DNA of 64,000 nucleotides from Hyaloperonospora brassicae (GCA_947650285.1 CANTFL010001180.1:124001-188000); one strand, 5' to 3'; shown: positions 8,186 to 22,000, counted from the first letter of the stretch. Made by a program: numbers and translations. The notes: generated by a model from the letters alone, not told the origin.

Positions 8186-9570
8186 ATATACCTTCTGGTG
8201 AAGCGCTTACCAACATTCGTACTCAGCCCTTTGTTCTACAACGAAGCTCTTACCTCATTTGTACTCAGCCTTTTGCTCGACACACTTTCCATCAAATAGT
8301 AGTAACAACGCACAAAACGCACACACTGGCATGGTAGTGAGCTCGTACAAACGTCTTTTCGATTGTCTTCTAACAGCTGTAAATGGGCATGTCTGACCCA
8401 TACCCAAAAGCGATACTGCACCGATTGCCAACAAGCATACTAGATTCGTCACCAAGGTCGATTTTGCTCTGCATTGTCATCCTCGCCTTTTGCTTCGTTG
8501 TCGCGTAAGAGCGTAAGGCCACGCCGCTAGCCACTCACAAGCTGGACATCAAGCAAGAACAAGATTCAATGCGCCAGGACGCTGGTGTTATGCAGCAAAC
8601 GCATGTTCACGCTCGGATGCATTTGAACGCCACATGCAAATCTGCTTCACTCGTACAAACATCATTTTCTACATAATCGAGAGTCCGAACGCGGTCAGTA
8701 GCCTGTGTCTGCGCCATCGGTGCTACTCTGCACGGGCTCACTTGACATAACGGTAAACATGCAAGGACCGTGTGCGCAAACCTAAAGGCCTGCTGGCAGA
8801 ACCATTTCGAGATAACGTCCCAGATGCAGCTTTGCAATTGTCGCATCTTCTTTATCGTTTCATCTTGATCATCGTGTTGGAGCCGTGCTGCGATTCGTGC
8901 AAGAATTATAACACACCGAGTGACATCACACTCACCGAAGTGCTTTGCTGTAGTACAAATCTCAACCTGTAAAGCAATCTAGCTCTTTGGTATCTCCAGC
9001 AGCGCCTGCAGTCCGTTGAAAGTGTCAGCTGCGCACAGCTGGTATTGAAACGCGCAACCTCGCTCGAAAACGCCGTCGCTTCGTATAGGCCAAACTAGGG
9101 CGCAGTGGACGCACTGCGTCTTCTCACGCAACTTCTGCTTCATCTCTGAATGCATATATGAAGAACCTAAATCGGCCATGCGTCCATGACAAACGTGCAG
9201 TACTGTCTTTTTCTTCTCATTGCTGATATTCTTGACGTATATTACACACTGACTACGTGAATGATCATACACAATAAAGTCCGAGCAGCTATATAGACAC
9301 ATTGACACGCAGCTGGGTCAGATATCGCCAGCTGACAACCCGGTCACTTTTTGCTCTTGCCAACACGATAAATCACGAACGAGTGGAATCGTCAGTCAAC
9401 CAGAAACCACGAAAACGTTTACAGCACTGGACGAGCATCGTGAGAGATTATGAGCGCCGTGCTCATTTGTATCCACGGTCCATAACGTGAAGCAAAGAAA
9501 TGGTGCCGGCTGAGTAAAACATTAGGTAGGTTCTGCCGCAACGGCTCACGATATTAAAGATCCCATATCT
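8186..9570. other. Gene-poor interval
   Basis: I see no ORF with domain-like composition, no RNA gene and no clear repeat in these 1.4 kb. All reading frames are short and unsupported. Confidence 0.4.
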
Positions 9571-9659
9571 TTGCTCACACGCGTCTTCACAGCCTTTATT
9601 TATCGCCAGAAGTGCATCATCTCGCATGAACGATTAATCTCTTGCAGTGACAAAAGCCA

Positions 9660-12600
9660 TTACTTGATCACGGTGGAGAGGAGCCATTGGCAGGAGCTAG
9701 CCTTCATATTCGCACTTTCGGCATGCGGCAATATTCGGTATACCGCAGCTTTTTCGTCCGTGGCATCGACGAGCTTGTTCTCGTGCTTTAGGTTCTTGAG
9801 TTTGCTTTTTCCAAGTAAAGTCCATGCGTTTCCATCAAATCGATCCAACGATGCGAGGTACCGCTGGTTCAATTTCACCACGATTCAAGCAAGCAGCTCA
9901 GCTCGAGATCCGCATACATTTGCCCCGCGTTTTCAGATCTCCCGGACAAAACCACTTCAAAGAGCATCGGACAGACATCACAGATCCAAGCCGCGCGCAC
10001 AGTTCACCGACGGTCGCTACTTCATCAAGTCCACTCCCATGCGGCTATTTAGCGAACACGCCGATGAGGTGCGAGGCGATTGGAGACGGAAGACGAGGCA
10101 TCAGTCAAGATGCGCGTGACTACACCAAGGTTCTTACCAAGCTTGACCAACTTGTCTGCGTCGGCCACGTACACGTGTCGCGTCTTCGCGAAGCTGCAAG
10201 GAAGCTGTGAGCCAAAGCAACGTCGCATCGAGAACCAGCACCTCAACACGATCGCGTACATGCGTGCTATACGTCCGTTCGTCCGAAATACATGGTGTCG
10301 TAGACTTTTTCGATCAGGAAACGTCGACGCCTTCAACTTGTCTATTTTGCATCTGACCGAAGGGTTGACAGCGCTGCTATCCGTGCACTGGCGAAGCAGC
10401 TCGCACTGATCGAGGCCGTGTCTTCATATAGTTGCATAGCACGACAAACGATGTACCGGAACTGCTTGCTGCAAAAGCTTGCAACGAGCTGGATTGACAT
10501 CAGCAGTTTCCAAATCTCGACCCACGTGGTGTGCGGGCGGCAATTTGCACCATAGCTCAAGCTTGATATGTCAGCGTGTAATGCAGTGAACTTACTGACA
10601 CAAAAGCCGAGCAAACATACATCTTATGACACAGCTCCAACGATAGGAGGCGGGCGCATGAGTTACGAATCAAGTGCTGTCTTCGAGACCCACACGAAAA
10701 ACGACAGAGCAATGCACCGTTATAGCAATTGCCATTCTGGAAAGAGTTCGGGACTTTGTGCAATCGGCAAGACACTTTTAGCGAACGGAAACTGCTGGAT
10801 CGAGGATCTTTGGTGCAACGAAAAGGCTTGTGCTTACTTACGCGATGCGCTCGTAGGTGTTGGCCTTCACGTCCCAGTCGAACTGCTTTGTATCACCAAA
10901 AAGAGCCTGACAGTTGAGATCGTAGCCGTATTTACACACCCTAGCGCAGATACAATGTGCCCGTGCGCAAAAAAGTAACCAGCAAGACCATCTTTCGTTC
11001 GAATGGTCAAATCAGTCACCTTACCTTCCGACAAAAATGTAAACAGCGGCAGGATATGACTAAAATCTCTTCGCTCCAGACACGCATCGTGTTGTCCACG
11101 TTAGCCGAACGCAGTAGCGTCGTAAAGATTGCGTTAATGTCACTTTGCATGCTGCCACAAAAACCATCGCGTTGTTCATGACTGCATCCTTCACAAGTTT
11201 CACGTCCTTGATGAAGCATCATGTCCACTCTATTTCACGACTTCTTCACGAGGTGGGCCCATTTTCAGCTGCTTCACACGCTCCGCCACTTGGCTGCGAA
11301 TCTGTCGCGAATGCTGTCATGGCCAAATACGTGTTTATGACAGACACACGCTTGGCCTCTATTGCAAAACTTGCAAGCTATCAAGCCAACCTAAGCCTTG
11401 TATAGGTCAGTATCTCCATACACAATGGACGGAGCATAGCCTCTCAATTCCAGTGACAAGTGCTTTTCAGGCTTTGCCGACTGCTTCATCAACAGTCTGC
11501 CGACACGCTCGAACCCGCGACCTCAATCATCCGGACGTCGTGGCTGCTAGTCAACGCCCCGCCAATCTCGGCCGACTTGTCATGTGGGACCGGCACTACA
11601 TCAATCACACTTAGCGGCATACCGGCGTCTTCTATGAGTTTATCCAGAGGTAGAGCCGACAGCGGCGTATCGGCAGCTGGTTTGTTTGACCACTGCTGTG
11701 CATTGAGCAGCGAGATGAGGGCCAAGTTTGCGTGTAATCATCAGCGGCAGACAGTTTCAGGGCGACAGAATCCCCACAGCATCCACTGGCTGTTGCACTC
11801 TTATGCTTGCGCCGCAACGTGGACGGCGAAGCAGCTCGTGCGCGTCCAAGCGAACACTAACAACTCCAGCCACACACACGACTTCGCCTCTCTTTCAAGC
11901 AGCGGTGTGCTGCTCTCGACCGACGCAATCACTGCCAATTCTTCAGTGTGGGTCACGATTGCTGCGAGTCGCTTTTTGCGCAGCGTCGAGCGAAACGCAG
12001 TCGTCGTCCAGCGCCACTTCTCTTTCCAATCTGCAACGGTCGCAGCCACAGTTTGTTCGTCTCAACGCGACTCGTTGCTGCAACGTTTGTGCCTCTGTTG
12101 ATGGACAGACGTTAGTCACAGCAGAGCGCTCCGCCCCATTTCATTGGCCGTTGATACAGTCAGTCGACGGAGAAGCGTATGGCTGCGCACTTGTGCGATA
12201 AAACAGCTGGCGCGTGGCAGACGGTACGATGGCACAGTGGAGTGGCGTGGCGGACCGGGCGAGCGATGCGACGAGACGGACGGAGCGGAGCCTTTCGACT
12301 GTCTCATTTGTTGGTCCTTTTGGTGGACGCAAATGGCGACATGAGCGCGCGAGACGGAGAAGTGGACCGAGACGAAACTTGACGTTTGTATGGGCAGCGG
12401 AGCGGCGTCGACGTCGACGAGTGGATGTTGAAGCAGACAGTTGCCGTCAGCCAATGACAGGCGCGTGCGAGCGTCCGGTCCAGTGGCGCCAGATGTCGCG
12501 TTGGGCACGACGTTCCCGATAAGTGCGAATCGAGGCCCCGTTTCCTGCGTGTCACGTTCTACGTGGTGCACATAGTATTGCACGTCCTCCACACCATTTA

Positions 12601-14100
12601 TCGCGCGAGCAGCAGCGCTCACTGCGCATGTCATGCGACGAGCAAACGATGAGACTGTTAAGAGCCACGACTCGCTGCAGGTGATCTTCAGTAGCGACAG
12701 TAGCACCGCTCAAGACGTGGCTTTGTTTATGCAGCAACAGTGTGATGCAGCCGCCAGCTTCTGGACACACCGATCGACGCTATAAACGCGTTTCTAATGA
12801 CGGAACTGCTACCTCAGTACTCCACTGCTGTCGCTACTGTGGCTACAACTTCATGGCGGTAGAGTAGCTGAGAAGATGCGCAGCAGGTGATGTGGTCGGC
12901 TACAAAAAGGGAATGCGGGAACGAGTGGCTCAAAGACGTTTGCATTGCTGTTTCGGGACGTGGCGGTTCGAGTTGCGCCAAGTGCGATGCCACAGCGCGA
13001 CAGTGTAGACACGTTTGCTGCAGTTGGGAGTGTCCGAGTTTATTGAACGAGCACAAGGGGACGAGCAGCACACTTTTGGACACTTTAGAGCGCTGAAGAT
13101 GTGGCTGGGAAAGCTCCGGACGCCGTTTCGCATCTACACCGCTGCTGGAAGGACCGGCAATTGACGACTGGCTGAAGCCGAGGCCGATTGAGCCTTACTG
13201 TACAGCCGTCGTGCATGGTGCTGCTGGGCAATAGACGTGGAGGGTGCGGGCAAGTTGAAGCCAAGGACGGACAAGTCGCGTATCCATGCGTCGCCGCGGA
13301 CAACAGTGGGGTGTGAGAAAAAGCGTGTGCTAGGCATGTGGTGTTGCTTGCAGGTGGATTATGGCTGAAGACTGGGGGCAGGATGTGCGGCACGTAAAGC
13401 TTGACGTTCGTGACGGTGCTCAGGAGGGCGATACTGCTAAGGCTTCACGTGGCAACAAGGCCTTACGCAAACGAACAGTTTGCGCTCCAGGAGCGTCACC
13501 TTGATTTACTACAAAACTCTGACACACAAATGGCACGAAGGACGCAGAGCTGCAGAGAGGATGCGATTGTTTCAAAGCGCGCAAACCTCACCCAGACGTC
13601 TCAGCTGCACGAATGAAACTTCGAGCCGCTTCAGGGAGCTATTGCAACGGGCGCGTGCAGCCGGAGATGCAGCAGGTGGCAGCAGGATAGTCCAGGGTTG
13701 TACGAGTTTACAGATTCGGTAATGATTTCCAGCCGCCATTGCAGGGACGTCTCCTGTCCTGGTCTGGCGACTTTCAGCCAAACGATCGCGGATCGACACA
13801 TTCCAGTGCATCGTCATACCTTTTTCTCTCGACCCACATGCTGCTTGATTCTACGTGATTCGGCGATCGGTACAGGTGGTGGCAACTGATTAGGTGGAGA
13901 AATATGCTCACACGTTGTGCATCCGCTCGTACAACTCCTTTTTCCCCGATACGCGCTCGTGAAGCATTCAACTTCGACGCAGCTCTGGTACCCGGATGTG
14001 GTTTGTACGAGCACGTAAGACCGAAAAGCTTGACGACGTTCTTGACGGCAGGCTGCTTTGGATCTGCCTGACTTATCGCGTCAGCGAGTGCACTTGACAT
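9660..14100 (-). pseudogene. Possible degraded gene or gene relics
   Basis: Several minus-strand stretches have ordinary protein composition but are separated by stops and frame changes: 13774-14100 (starts MSSALADAISQADPKQPAVK), 11801-12049, 11489-11725 (PLSVIDVVPVPHDKSAEIGG), 11016-11228 (DINAIFTTLLRSANVDNTMR) and 9660-9881 (LNQRYLASLDRFDGNAWTLL). The 11016-11228 piece faintly resembles the Ufd2/UBE4 ubiquitin-elongation core, but that is a weak impression. I could not build a continuous exon chain. It may be a decaying multi-exon gene, several relics, or chance. Confidence 0.25.
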
Positions 14101-14550
14101 CGCGCTGGCTGGAGTCGGATGAGATGGATTGCGAGCGATGCTTGACTTTTGGCGACACGGACGACCTTAGTCGTGTACTTTGCATCTAACTACGACTGTT
14201 CATCTAGACAACAAGCGATTACAGCCGGCACACTTGCCAGGCTTCCACCTGTGTGCTGATGCGTCCAGACAGAATGCAAACTCTCATCCATTGCGCCGTC
14301 ATTCGATTGTTGCATGCAAGCGCTAGCACTCACATTTGCAAGGACTATCCCAATGCAACAGGGTGTTAGAGCGGCGTAGCAGAAACCACGTCATACATTT
14401 CCACGCAAGGCTGGTACATTATTCCCTGGAGCTTACACGTCAGTAAACTCTGAGGGTGAGAGTCAGTCAGTCTGTCAAGCCTTCACGACATCTCGTCCAC
14501 ACGCAAGCTAAACGAACTGTACTGAGAGCAAAAGAGCGCAGCAGTCACCT
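14101..14550. other. Interval downstream of the PTEN-like gene
   Basis: About 450 bp with no supported coding sequence. It includes the 3' flank of the PTEN-like gene. Confidence 0.4.
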
Positions 14551-17076
14551 TCACTTGCTCGAGAGACCGCTTAAATACTCTTCAAGCTCCTCGAAATCAT
14601 CCGCCTCGAAATTCAGCTCATCGTCAGCCTCGTCATCGGCTTTTGGCGACAACCCCTCGAGGCTCTTGAACTCAGCATCGAGCAGCTCCAATTCGGGGTC
14701 GATCTTGCCATTTAAAAGACTTTCCGCGTCAGTCGACAGCGACTGCAGACCCAGCTCTTTCTCGAGGTTTTCCATTTCGTCGGATGCCTTTGACAGCCCT
14801 GTAGCATCGTCGCTTCCACTCGTAGCATTTGACGCATTCGTAGCTTTTTCTTCCATCTCGGTCCTGCCAACGACTTTGGCAGCCTTTTCAGATGCCCCGC
14901 ACGTTATCGACTCGAGCTCACTCATGAGTTCTTTGTCCTTCTCCTCGTCCCAGCTTCCCTTGCGAATGGTTTTCCCTGTACCAACAACATCCTCGTCGGT
15001 GTCATTGATGCTGAAAGAGTTTTGCTTTTTGGATGTCTGCTCGCTTTCCCGCTTCGCTGCCTCGATCTCGATTGCAGCTTTAGCCTCGGCGGCGGCGGCA
15101 GCAGCTGCTTCAGCTTCTATTTCAGCCTGCTTCTTTTTGAGCTGCTCCTCACGTCGCGTCTGAAGCCGTGTCTTTCTGTCTTCAATATCCTGCCAGAAGG
15201 CCTCGTCGCGATGAAGCATGTCTTCGTAAGCTTGACGATCATCTTTATTCAGCGAAACACCTTCACTTTTAGGAGCAATAGCGAGCTCGCTATCTGTAAC
15301 AACAGTCGAATGAACAATCAAACTGACAGCTGAAGTCTTCGCAACAATCGTGTACTGCGCACTTACCACTTGTGCTTGCCGTTGATGGTTTTTCATCAGT
15401 ATCAACATCTGCAAAGATCAGGTCGACAAAAAAGTCCTGGTCGAAGCGAGAGTCAGTGCAAGCACCATCCAACTGTGCCTTGGTCAATCTGCGGACACAG
15501 ACAGGCCTGATAAGTCACCAAACACCGTAGCAACAGGCGCCACAATACGGCAACAATATTCAAGATATACCTCAAGACACCCTGCGGAATGTAGCCCGTG
15601 TGGAAAGCGCCACGGAACATTGAGACACGCTCTCCGGCATCCGACAGGTGACGACAACGAATCAGAATATCTCCCTGTAGCATACAGTTTACGTTGAACG
15701 AAACTGAACCGTCGGTCGTGCTCGCCCACTGAACTCCCTGTCCGTCCTCCATATCGCGCCACGTCGTTGTAAAGACAAGCTTCCCTGCCTTGAAAATCTG
15801 CAGATACGGACAGCAGCCTTCTTCGACTGTTTCAGCTACCTCTGCATCATCTGTCTCTCCAGCGGCAGCATCAGTGGCAGCACCAGCTGACGATGTAAGG
15901 GACTCGCCTTCCACTCCAACCATGTCCGATCCATCATTTGTACACGTCTTCGTTGCCTGCTCCAACACGCGTCGCTCTCCAAACACTGGAATCGTATTGA
16001 TGATCACGCGCCGTAGCAACAACGGCGACGATCTTGGCTTCACGCCATCCATTACATTGTTAAAGTACTGGATGTACCTACACAATCAGACAAGAGAAAG
16101 CACACACAGCAACAAACATTGCTCGGAAATTCAAACAAACAACATGGTGTGACAGCCAGGATGCACGTGCGTCGTACCTGCGTTGCGACGGAATCGTAAG
16201 CTTCTCCACTGACGTCTGTCGCTGCTTGGCCACGTACTCCAAGCTCTCTATGGCATTCGAAAAGTGGCCTACCCATGCCAAGTAGCAGGCAATCACGGTC
16301 CCTGTTCTCCCTTTGCCCGTGAGACAGTGCACGGCCGCTACGTTCTTGTCGTCCGCCTCAAGCCAGCTCTCGATCGAGGAGCAGATCTTGAACGCCAGAC
16401 CCAGTGGCGGCGCTGGGTGTCCTGGGAAATGAAACTCCAGCACCTGGTTGTCAAAGTACGCATTGTCGTACGCCTCTTCGCTCAAGTTCCAAATCATGTA
16501 CTGGCCACGGTGTTTCCCGTTGAGGTACATGGCGACCAAATCAATGGGATTGTCCTTCAACAGCGTGCGCGTGGTGCCCAAGTTCATATTGGGGAACCCC
16601 ATGGCTACAATGTGCTCAGTTATGTACGAAAAGTTCAGCAGCGTCAAGTCCACTTCGCCCGTCGAGCGGTCCAGCGCGTAGCTCAGTCGGCGCTGGAGCG
16701 CGTCCATATCGGCGGCGTCCAGCGCTTTACGGGCCTTCACGGCCCCTTCCTTTGCTGCGGTCGTTGCCACTGCTTGGGCCTTTTTCAGTAGGCCCATCAT
16801 ACCCGCAGCAGCGACGGAGACCGACTCGGACGTAAAGCGGTCGCTTAAAGTTGCCTTTAGGGTTGTGGACTGACCATCACTCTTGTTTTCTTCCCCAAAG
16901 AGCAGCGGCGCACTTGACGCTGCGGCTGTCTCTGTCGCGTCTCCGGCTTCGTCCCGTGCGAGAGAAGGAGACGTGGGACTGTCGTTGCTGGCGTTCGCGT
17001 CGTGGATACTGGCGCCAGCGTAGGCTTCGAGGCGCGTCGCGGCGGCGGGGAAGCGCTCCGAGAGCTTCTTGAACAT
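14551..17076 (-). CDS. PTEN-like dual-specificity/lipid phosphatase with C2 and acidic tail
   Basis: Four exons fit splice sites and phase: 17076-16178, 16077-15571, 15488-15367 and 15293-14551, giving 756 residues. After a low-complexity N-terminus, the phosphatase domain begins near residue 145 (DLTLLNFSYITEHIVAMGFP). Its P-loop is HCLTGKGRTG (about residues 245-255), with catalytic Cys and Arg present. PTEN itself has Lys-Ala where this protein has Leu-Thr. Exon 2 carries the C2 domain (KPRSSPLLLRRVIINTIP...LQIFKAGKLVFTT...GDILIRCRH). Exon 4 encodes an Ala/Glu-rich coiled coil and a very acidic tail. In the family the reaction is removal of the 3-phosphate from PIP3 at membranes. Here substrate specificity is uncertain because of the P-loop change. 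Confidence 0.85.
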
Positions 17077-17801
17077 GCTCTGTGGTTAGCTGCGTACTTA
17101 GTGGGCGCCCGAGTGGCTCTCGCTGGTTTGGTGTATTTTATCTCGACCGAAGGGATCAGATATTATCACGAAGGAAGGAGCGCTGCAAATAATCGTAAAT
17201 CGATGTGCTCTTTTACGCCGTATAATAGAGGACGCTAATGAGGTGGTGATGGAACCACACGATCGGTCGAGCACCTTTTGCGTCGAGCACGAAGCAGCAA
17301 AAAACGATCGTAGTCGATTCTCGAGCTGATCCGAATGTATGGCGCAAGCAGTGGACATTCCGAAGCGCGTGGCTGTGGACGATTACGCATTTATACCGCC
17401 CTGCGAGCGTGAAGACTAGTTTTGTGGGATAGCTCAGCAGAACGACTTCTGTCTTTGTAGAGGCCGACCGTTAGACATGTTGACAATCTTATTGTCGATT
17501 GATAGCGCAAGAACCGCTTGTCAGGCTACGCAGCGCGTGTTGCACTCTTGAAGTGATACGAGTAGCTACTATAGCTCCAATAGCTCCAATAGCTCCAATA
17601 GTGCTTCTTATCGTGGCAGGTGGTTCCCTGACTGTCACGGCGCTGGACTTCTTCGATCGCACTCAGTTGCTCGGACATCCGGTCATGAGTCGGATGTGCC
17701 GATCGATGGCGTTGGCAAGAATCAGACCAGTCTATACGAACGTGGAGACGCGCACTCGCCGAGCTCGGATCGCTTGCCAACCAGCCGCCAGGAACCTCTC
17801 T
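17077..17801. other. Intergenic with short tandem repeat
   Basis: The interval lies between the PTEN-like start and the glyoxalase II stop; both genes are on the minus strand. It holds a 9-bp tandem motif, AGCTCCAAT, in three copies at about 17570-17600, and the PTEN-like promoter. No coding sequence is supported. Confidence 0.5.
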
Positions 17802-18911
17802 TTACGTAAACGAGTCCTTGCGCCGACGAAGGTTTCCCAGAACGCTGACCGCGTCCGAACCGCCAACAGCATTGCGGATCGTCTCGTCGTGTACCCGCAA
17901 AAATGGATTGTAAAGCATCTCTTCACGTAGCGACGACGGGACACTGGGTAGATTTTTTGCTCGGTGGATACGAACAGCTGCAATCTTGTTGCGCAGAGCC
18001 TGGTTCGACGGGTCAATGCTGAGAGCAAAGCGCAGGTTCGACATCGTGTACTCATGCCCGCAGTACACCTTTGTATCTGCTGGTAGCTCGAGAATCACGT
18101 CGTACAAAGCCCTGTACATGTCCTCAGCAGTGCCTTCAAAGAACCGTCCACAGCCTCCGACAAACAGCGTGTCGCCCGGGAACAGCAGCGGCGGCGTCTC
18201 GTTATCGCCAGTAACGACGTACGCCACGTGCGCTTTTGTATGGCACGGTACGTCCAGCACCTCCACTTTCGCCGCACCAATCACGAGCGTTTCGCCGCCA
18301 CTCACTGATCGATTTCGAGCTGGAATCGGCTCATGTTCCGGTCCGACAATCATCACGCCCGGGTACTGTTTTGCCATTTCGATGTTGCCCCCGGCATGAT
18401 CACTGCAGACAGCGCAGTGAAAAGGTTTGGCACCGAAAAACACGATGAGCTATGATACAATCCAAGTACTAAATCTTCAACGGACACGGACGTACGCGTG
18501 CTTGTGCGTGGTCAAGACACCGAGGAACCGGCGGTTCTGCGCCTTTTCCTCCTCTCGTAAGACTGGCAAGATCTTGCTCGGCTCAGCAGGGTCGACTGCA
18601 AACATCGTGTGGTTCGCCTCGTCCACCACAATGTAACCTGTTTGCAACACGTCATCACGAGAGCCGTTAGTGATCGCACGACTTGGAGCATCAATTACCG
18701 TCGTGTCGTTACCGTAGTTGTCGTCCAGCATAGGCACGATACGAACGCGCAGACTCGGCTCCTTCCAGTACGTTGTCGTGGTGTGTTGCACATTCGCTTC
18801 TGCACGTTTTCCTGAGCTGAGTCGGCGCCGCGACGTACGTACGCACGTCGTCCCTGTCATCCGCGGCGCGATCACCCGCGGCAGCAGTCGCGTCGCCATG
18901 CTTTTTGACAT
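17802..18911 (-). CDS. GLO2: Hydroxyacylglutathione hydrolase (glyoxalase II), probably mitochondrial
   Basis: Two exons, 18911-18496 and 18402-17802, join in phase to give 338 residues. The join falls inside the metal-binding motif, producing T-T-H-K-H-A-D-H, the THxHxDH signature of the metallo-beta-lactamase fold. Further ligands follow in PCHTKAHVAY, FPGDTLFVGGCGRFFEGT and VYCGHEYT. The C-terminal glutathione-binding helical part is present. The first 35 residues are rich in Arg, Ser and Thr with no acids, as in mitochondrial presequences; Met5 is an alternative start. The enzyme hydrolyses S-lactoylglutathione to lactate and glutathione in methylglyoxal detoxification. Confidence 0.93.
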
Positions 18912-19065
18912 CGCACTGTAATTTATTTACTTTTCTTGCAGTCGATCACGGAGAGGGCGGCGTGGTGTGTACTTTACTTTTTTTCGACCGACGTTTCTTT
19001 TTCCAGATACCGTTCAGAAACCGGTACGAGTAGGCGGGGAAAAGGGAGCAAGTGCGCAGCCAGCC
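18912..19065. promoter_or_regulatory. Shared divergent promoter, GLO2 / TRAPPC11
   Basis: Only 154 bp separate the two divergent start codons, so both promoters must lie here. I see no recognisable core-promoter motif. Confidence 0.6.
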
Positions 19066-22000
19066 ATGGAGATGAGCGTCGAGCTCAGGGAGACGCCGTA
19101 CCCGCTCGTGGCGGCGCTCGGCTCGCACGAGCTGCAGAACAAAGTGCTACCGCACATGCGTGCGGTGAACGAGAAGTTTGTGCCGAAGCTGCACTTTGCG
19201 TCGCTGCCGCGGGAGCACCGTTTTCCTGCGAAGAAGGAGCTGCGCGAGAAGCACGGGACGTTCTCCAGCCAAACGCAGCGCGACTTGGACACGTACCGGA
19301 CACAAGGCATTGTCAAGACGCAATGGATCAAGAAACACCACGAGTTGCTGCCGGCTGTGGTTCTGCTCTTTGACGAGTTTGATCCGCGATGGATGCTACA
19401 GGACTGGCAGCAGAGGGAGACGGCGCTGGTCGAAGACGTTGAGCAGCTCAAACGGACCGTATCAGGTATGTTCTATCCCGCAAGTGGGTTGTATGCCGCG
19501 ATCAGATGGTCTCTCACCCCACCACGGTCCACCATTTGCTCGTGTGTTCATCATCATCTTCTTCTTCTTCTGTTGCTGACCGGGTGGTTTTTGTGTATGT
19601 GTGTGTGTGTGTGGAAACTGCTGTGCAGCTAGAGAGTGTCATGTGATGGTCCTTCTTGTGCAGCAAGTGGACGACGTGGATGGGGCATGGATGAACGTGA
19701 CGGAAGAGAGACTGGCCAACTTGAGGAGGAGACTGGACACTGATGCAAAGGGACTCGTGCTTGTAACGTCAAAGGATGTCACGTGTGCATCGAGTGTGAT
19801 GGTAAAACTCGAGTCGACTGTGCGTACTATGGCACTCGAGTACTACAAGGTGCAATCGAAACGAGTGAAGAGATACGAGAAGGCTTGTGCCAGGACAGCG
19901 GAGTACCAGGCCCTGCATGCGAGGTTTAACTTCAAGATTGCACATTTCTACGAATTTCGACGCTACACGGCCAAGGTGCTGCAATACTATGAAGCTTCGT
20001 ATCGCGCCATTCTTGCGCTGCCGTTGAGAGAGAACGAGGCTGCTGATGGGATCGCTTTCACGCAGGTGATGACAATGGCAGAGTTTGTGAACTTGAAACT
20101 GTGCTACCACTTGATTTTTTCGTCGAACAACGTTAATGATGCAGTTGGTCAGCTCCGACGCCATATGGGCGTGTACGCTCATGCGATTGTTGTGCCGGAT
20201 CGAGCTTGCGAGCACTGGGCTTGGGTGTCTCGTCAGTACCACATCTTTGCTCAATTGCTGGTCGAGGCTCTTTCTATTCGAGGCTCACTACCGAGTACTG
20301 GGCTGGAGTCAAACGTGTACAAAGAGCCATATTTGTACTTTTCTCTCGCAGCAAAGTACGCCATCTTTCGAAGAAAAGCAGCTATGAAGCTGGGTCTCAC
20401 CACCACTGCTGCTGCTGCTGTGCAGACTGTCGCGGCAAACGGAGAAAGCATGTCGGAAGGAGACTTCGTTGTGGTGCCTTCTATTTTTATTGGCGGAGAT
20501 CCATCGGTTTCCGAAGCAAGGGCTGCATCACAGGGCCCGTCAGTGGCGGCACTCGTGAAGTATCGGCACAGTATGGAAAAGAGTGTCCCACACGCTAGGC
20601 AGTCTCTCCTTCTGCTAGAGCACGCACTTCAGCACCTCACAATGTATATGGCAGACCAGAATGCACCGCGGAGTCGATTGAAAGGCCGGTTGCTGGTTCA
20701 TTTAGGGACAGAACGACTTGCCTCGGGTGAGTACGATCGCTCACGCAATGAGTTGCAGAAAGCCAAGGAGATATTCAGTAGTGAAAACTGCTGGGCCCAA
20801 ACTGCTCAGATTCTAAAGCAGCTGCTTATTTGCACCTTGCGCCAAGGAGATACTGATGCGTACATGGATTATTCGCTACAGTTGCTGTCTCCTGTCGTCG
20901 AGGAGTTTGTGTCGATGAAAGAACGCAGTCGTATTCAGGACTCATTCTTCACAGCATGGAGGGGTCCGGCGTCTTTGGGTGCACCATTCGCACAAAACTC
21001 TGCGCCCAGAAACGTGCATGAACTCGCACTTGATCGGTCTCGCGCAGTGTTTGCGTTGACCGCTCAGTTTGACCGCGCTTCTGCTTGTGTGAAGGAGGAT
21101 GTCACATTGGAGCTGACACTGCGCTCCCATTTTCCGTTGCCGCTCGTGTTGTCGAAGATTGAGTTGGTGTTCAATGACGAGCGCTATCGCACGATGCTTT
21201 ACCACCGAGATGGAGCAGAATCCGGGACAATTACTTGCGTGGACGGAAGGTTGTCTACTTCACTGGACTTTACTCATAGACTGGTCAAGGAGCTCCGTAT
21301 ACCACTGCGTGTGCTAGACGGCCGGCAACTGCTCTCCATCCAGGAAGTGCGATTATGCTTATGTGGCGGAGACGACGATGTGGAAATGGAAAACACCAAG
21401 ATCGATGGGCAAAAGGCGGCTGCTGCTTTGGCTTTTAGTCTGCTTGTCACACGCGCCTCCGCAGAGCAACGAGTGGTGCCGAAGCCGTACCTGATGAGTG
21501 GCCGTGTTCCTGCCATGGGCAATGGCTCTGCGTCTCCGAGTTTCTCCAAGCGAAAATCGATGTTTTCACTAGTCGAAGGGCCCCGACCCGCCCACCTCGA
21601 GGTACGTGAGCCCGTCGAAGAGGACGGGTCCACGCATCTTCGAGGCTCCTCATTGCAGATTGTGCAGCCGCGTGCAAAAGCCACTCTGTCTTTGTTTTCG
21701 AACGAACCGCTGTTGACAGGAGACTTCCGTGAGCTTGCTTTTCGCTTGGCAGCAAATGAAGACGCGATGGAGAATGTGACGTTCCAGATCATTTGTACAC
21801 CTCCACCGGCATCATTGGCACCTGAGGATGCGTTCTTCTTCACTGAGCAAGCCGGCGTGTTGACTCCAGTGCCGCTGGACGCTAATTTGCAACCGCGGGA
21901 CCGGATCGCTCTGTCGAGTAAGAACGTCCACACTGAAGAAGCTGTCCGTGTCGTCGTGCGCTCAACCAAAGCAGCGTCATTGACCTTGATCGCGTCCGTG

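Noticed and set aside
11460..12101. Plus-strand 213-codon ORF
   Set aside because: Composition is Ser/Arg-rich and shadow-like. The opposite strand reads more like protein, so I did not call a gene.
12116..12706. Minus-strand 196-codon ORF
   Set aside because: Low-complexity Arg/Ser/His composition, no motif, and no splice partners in phase.
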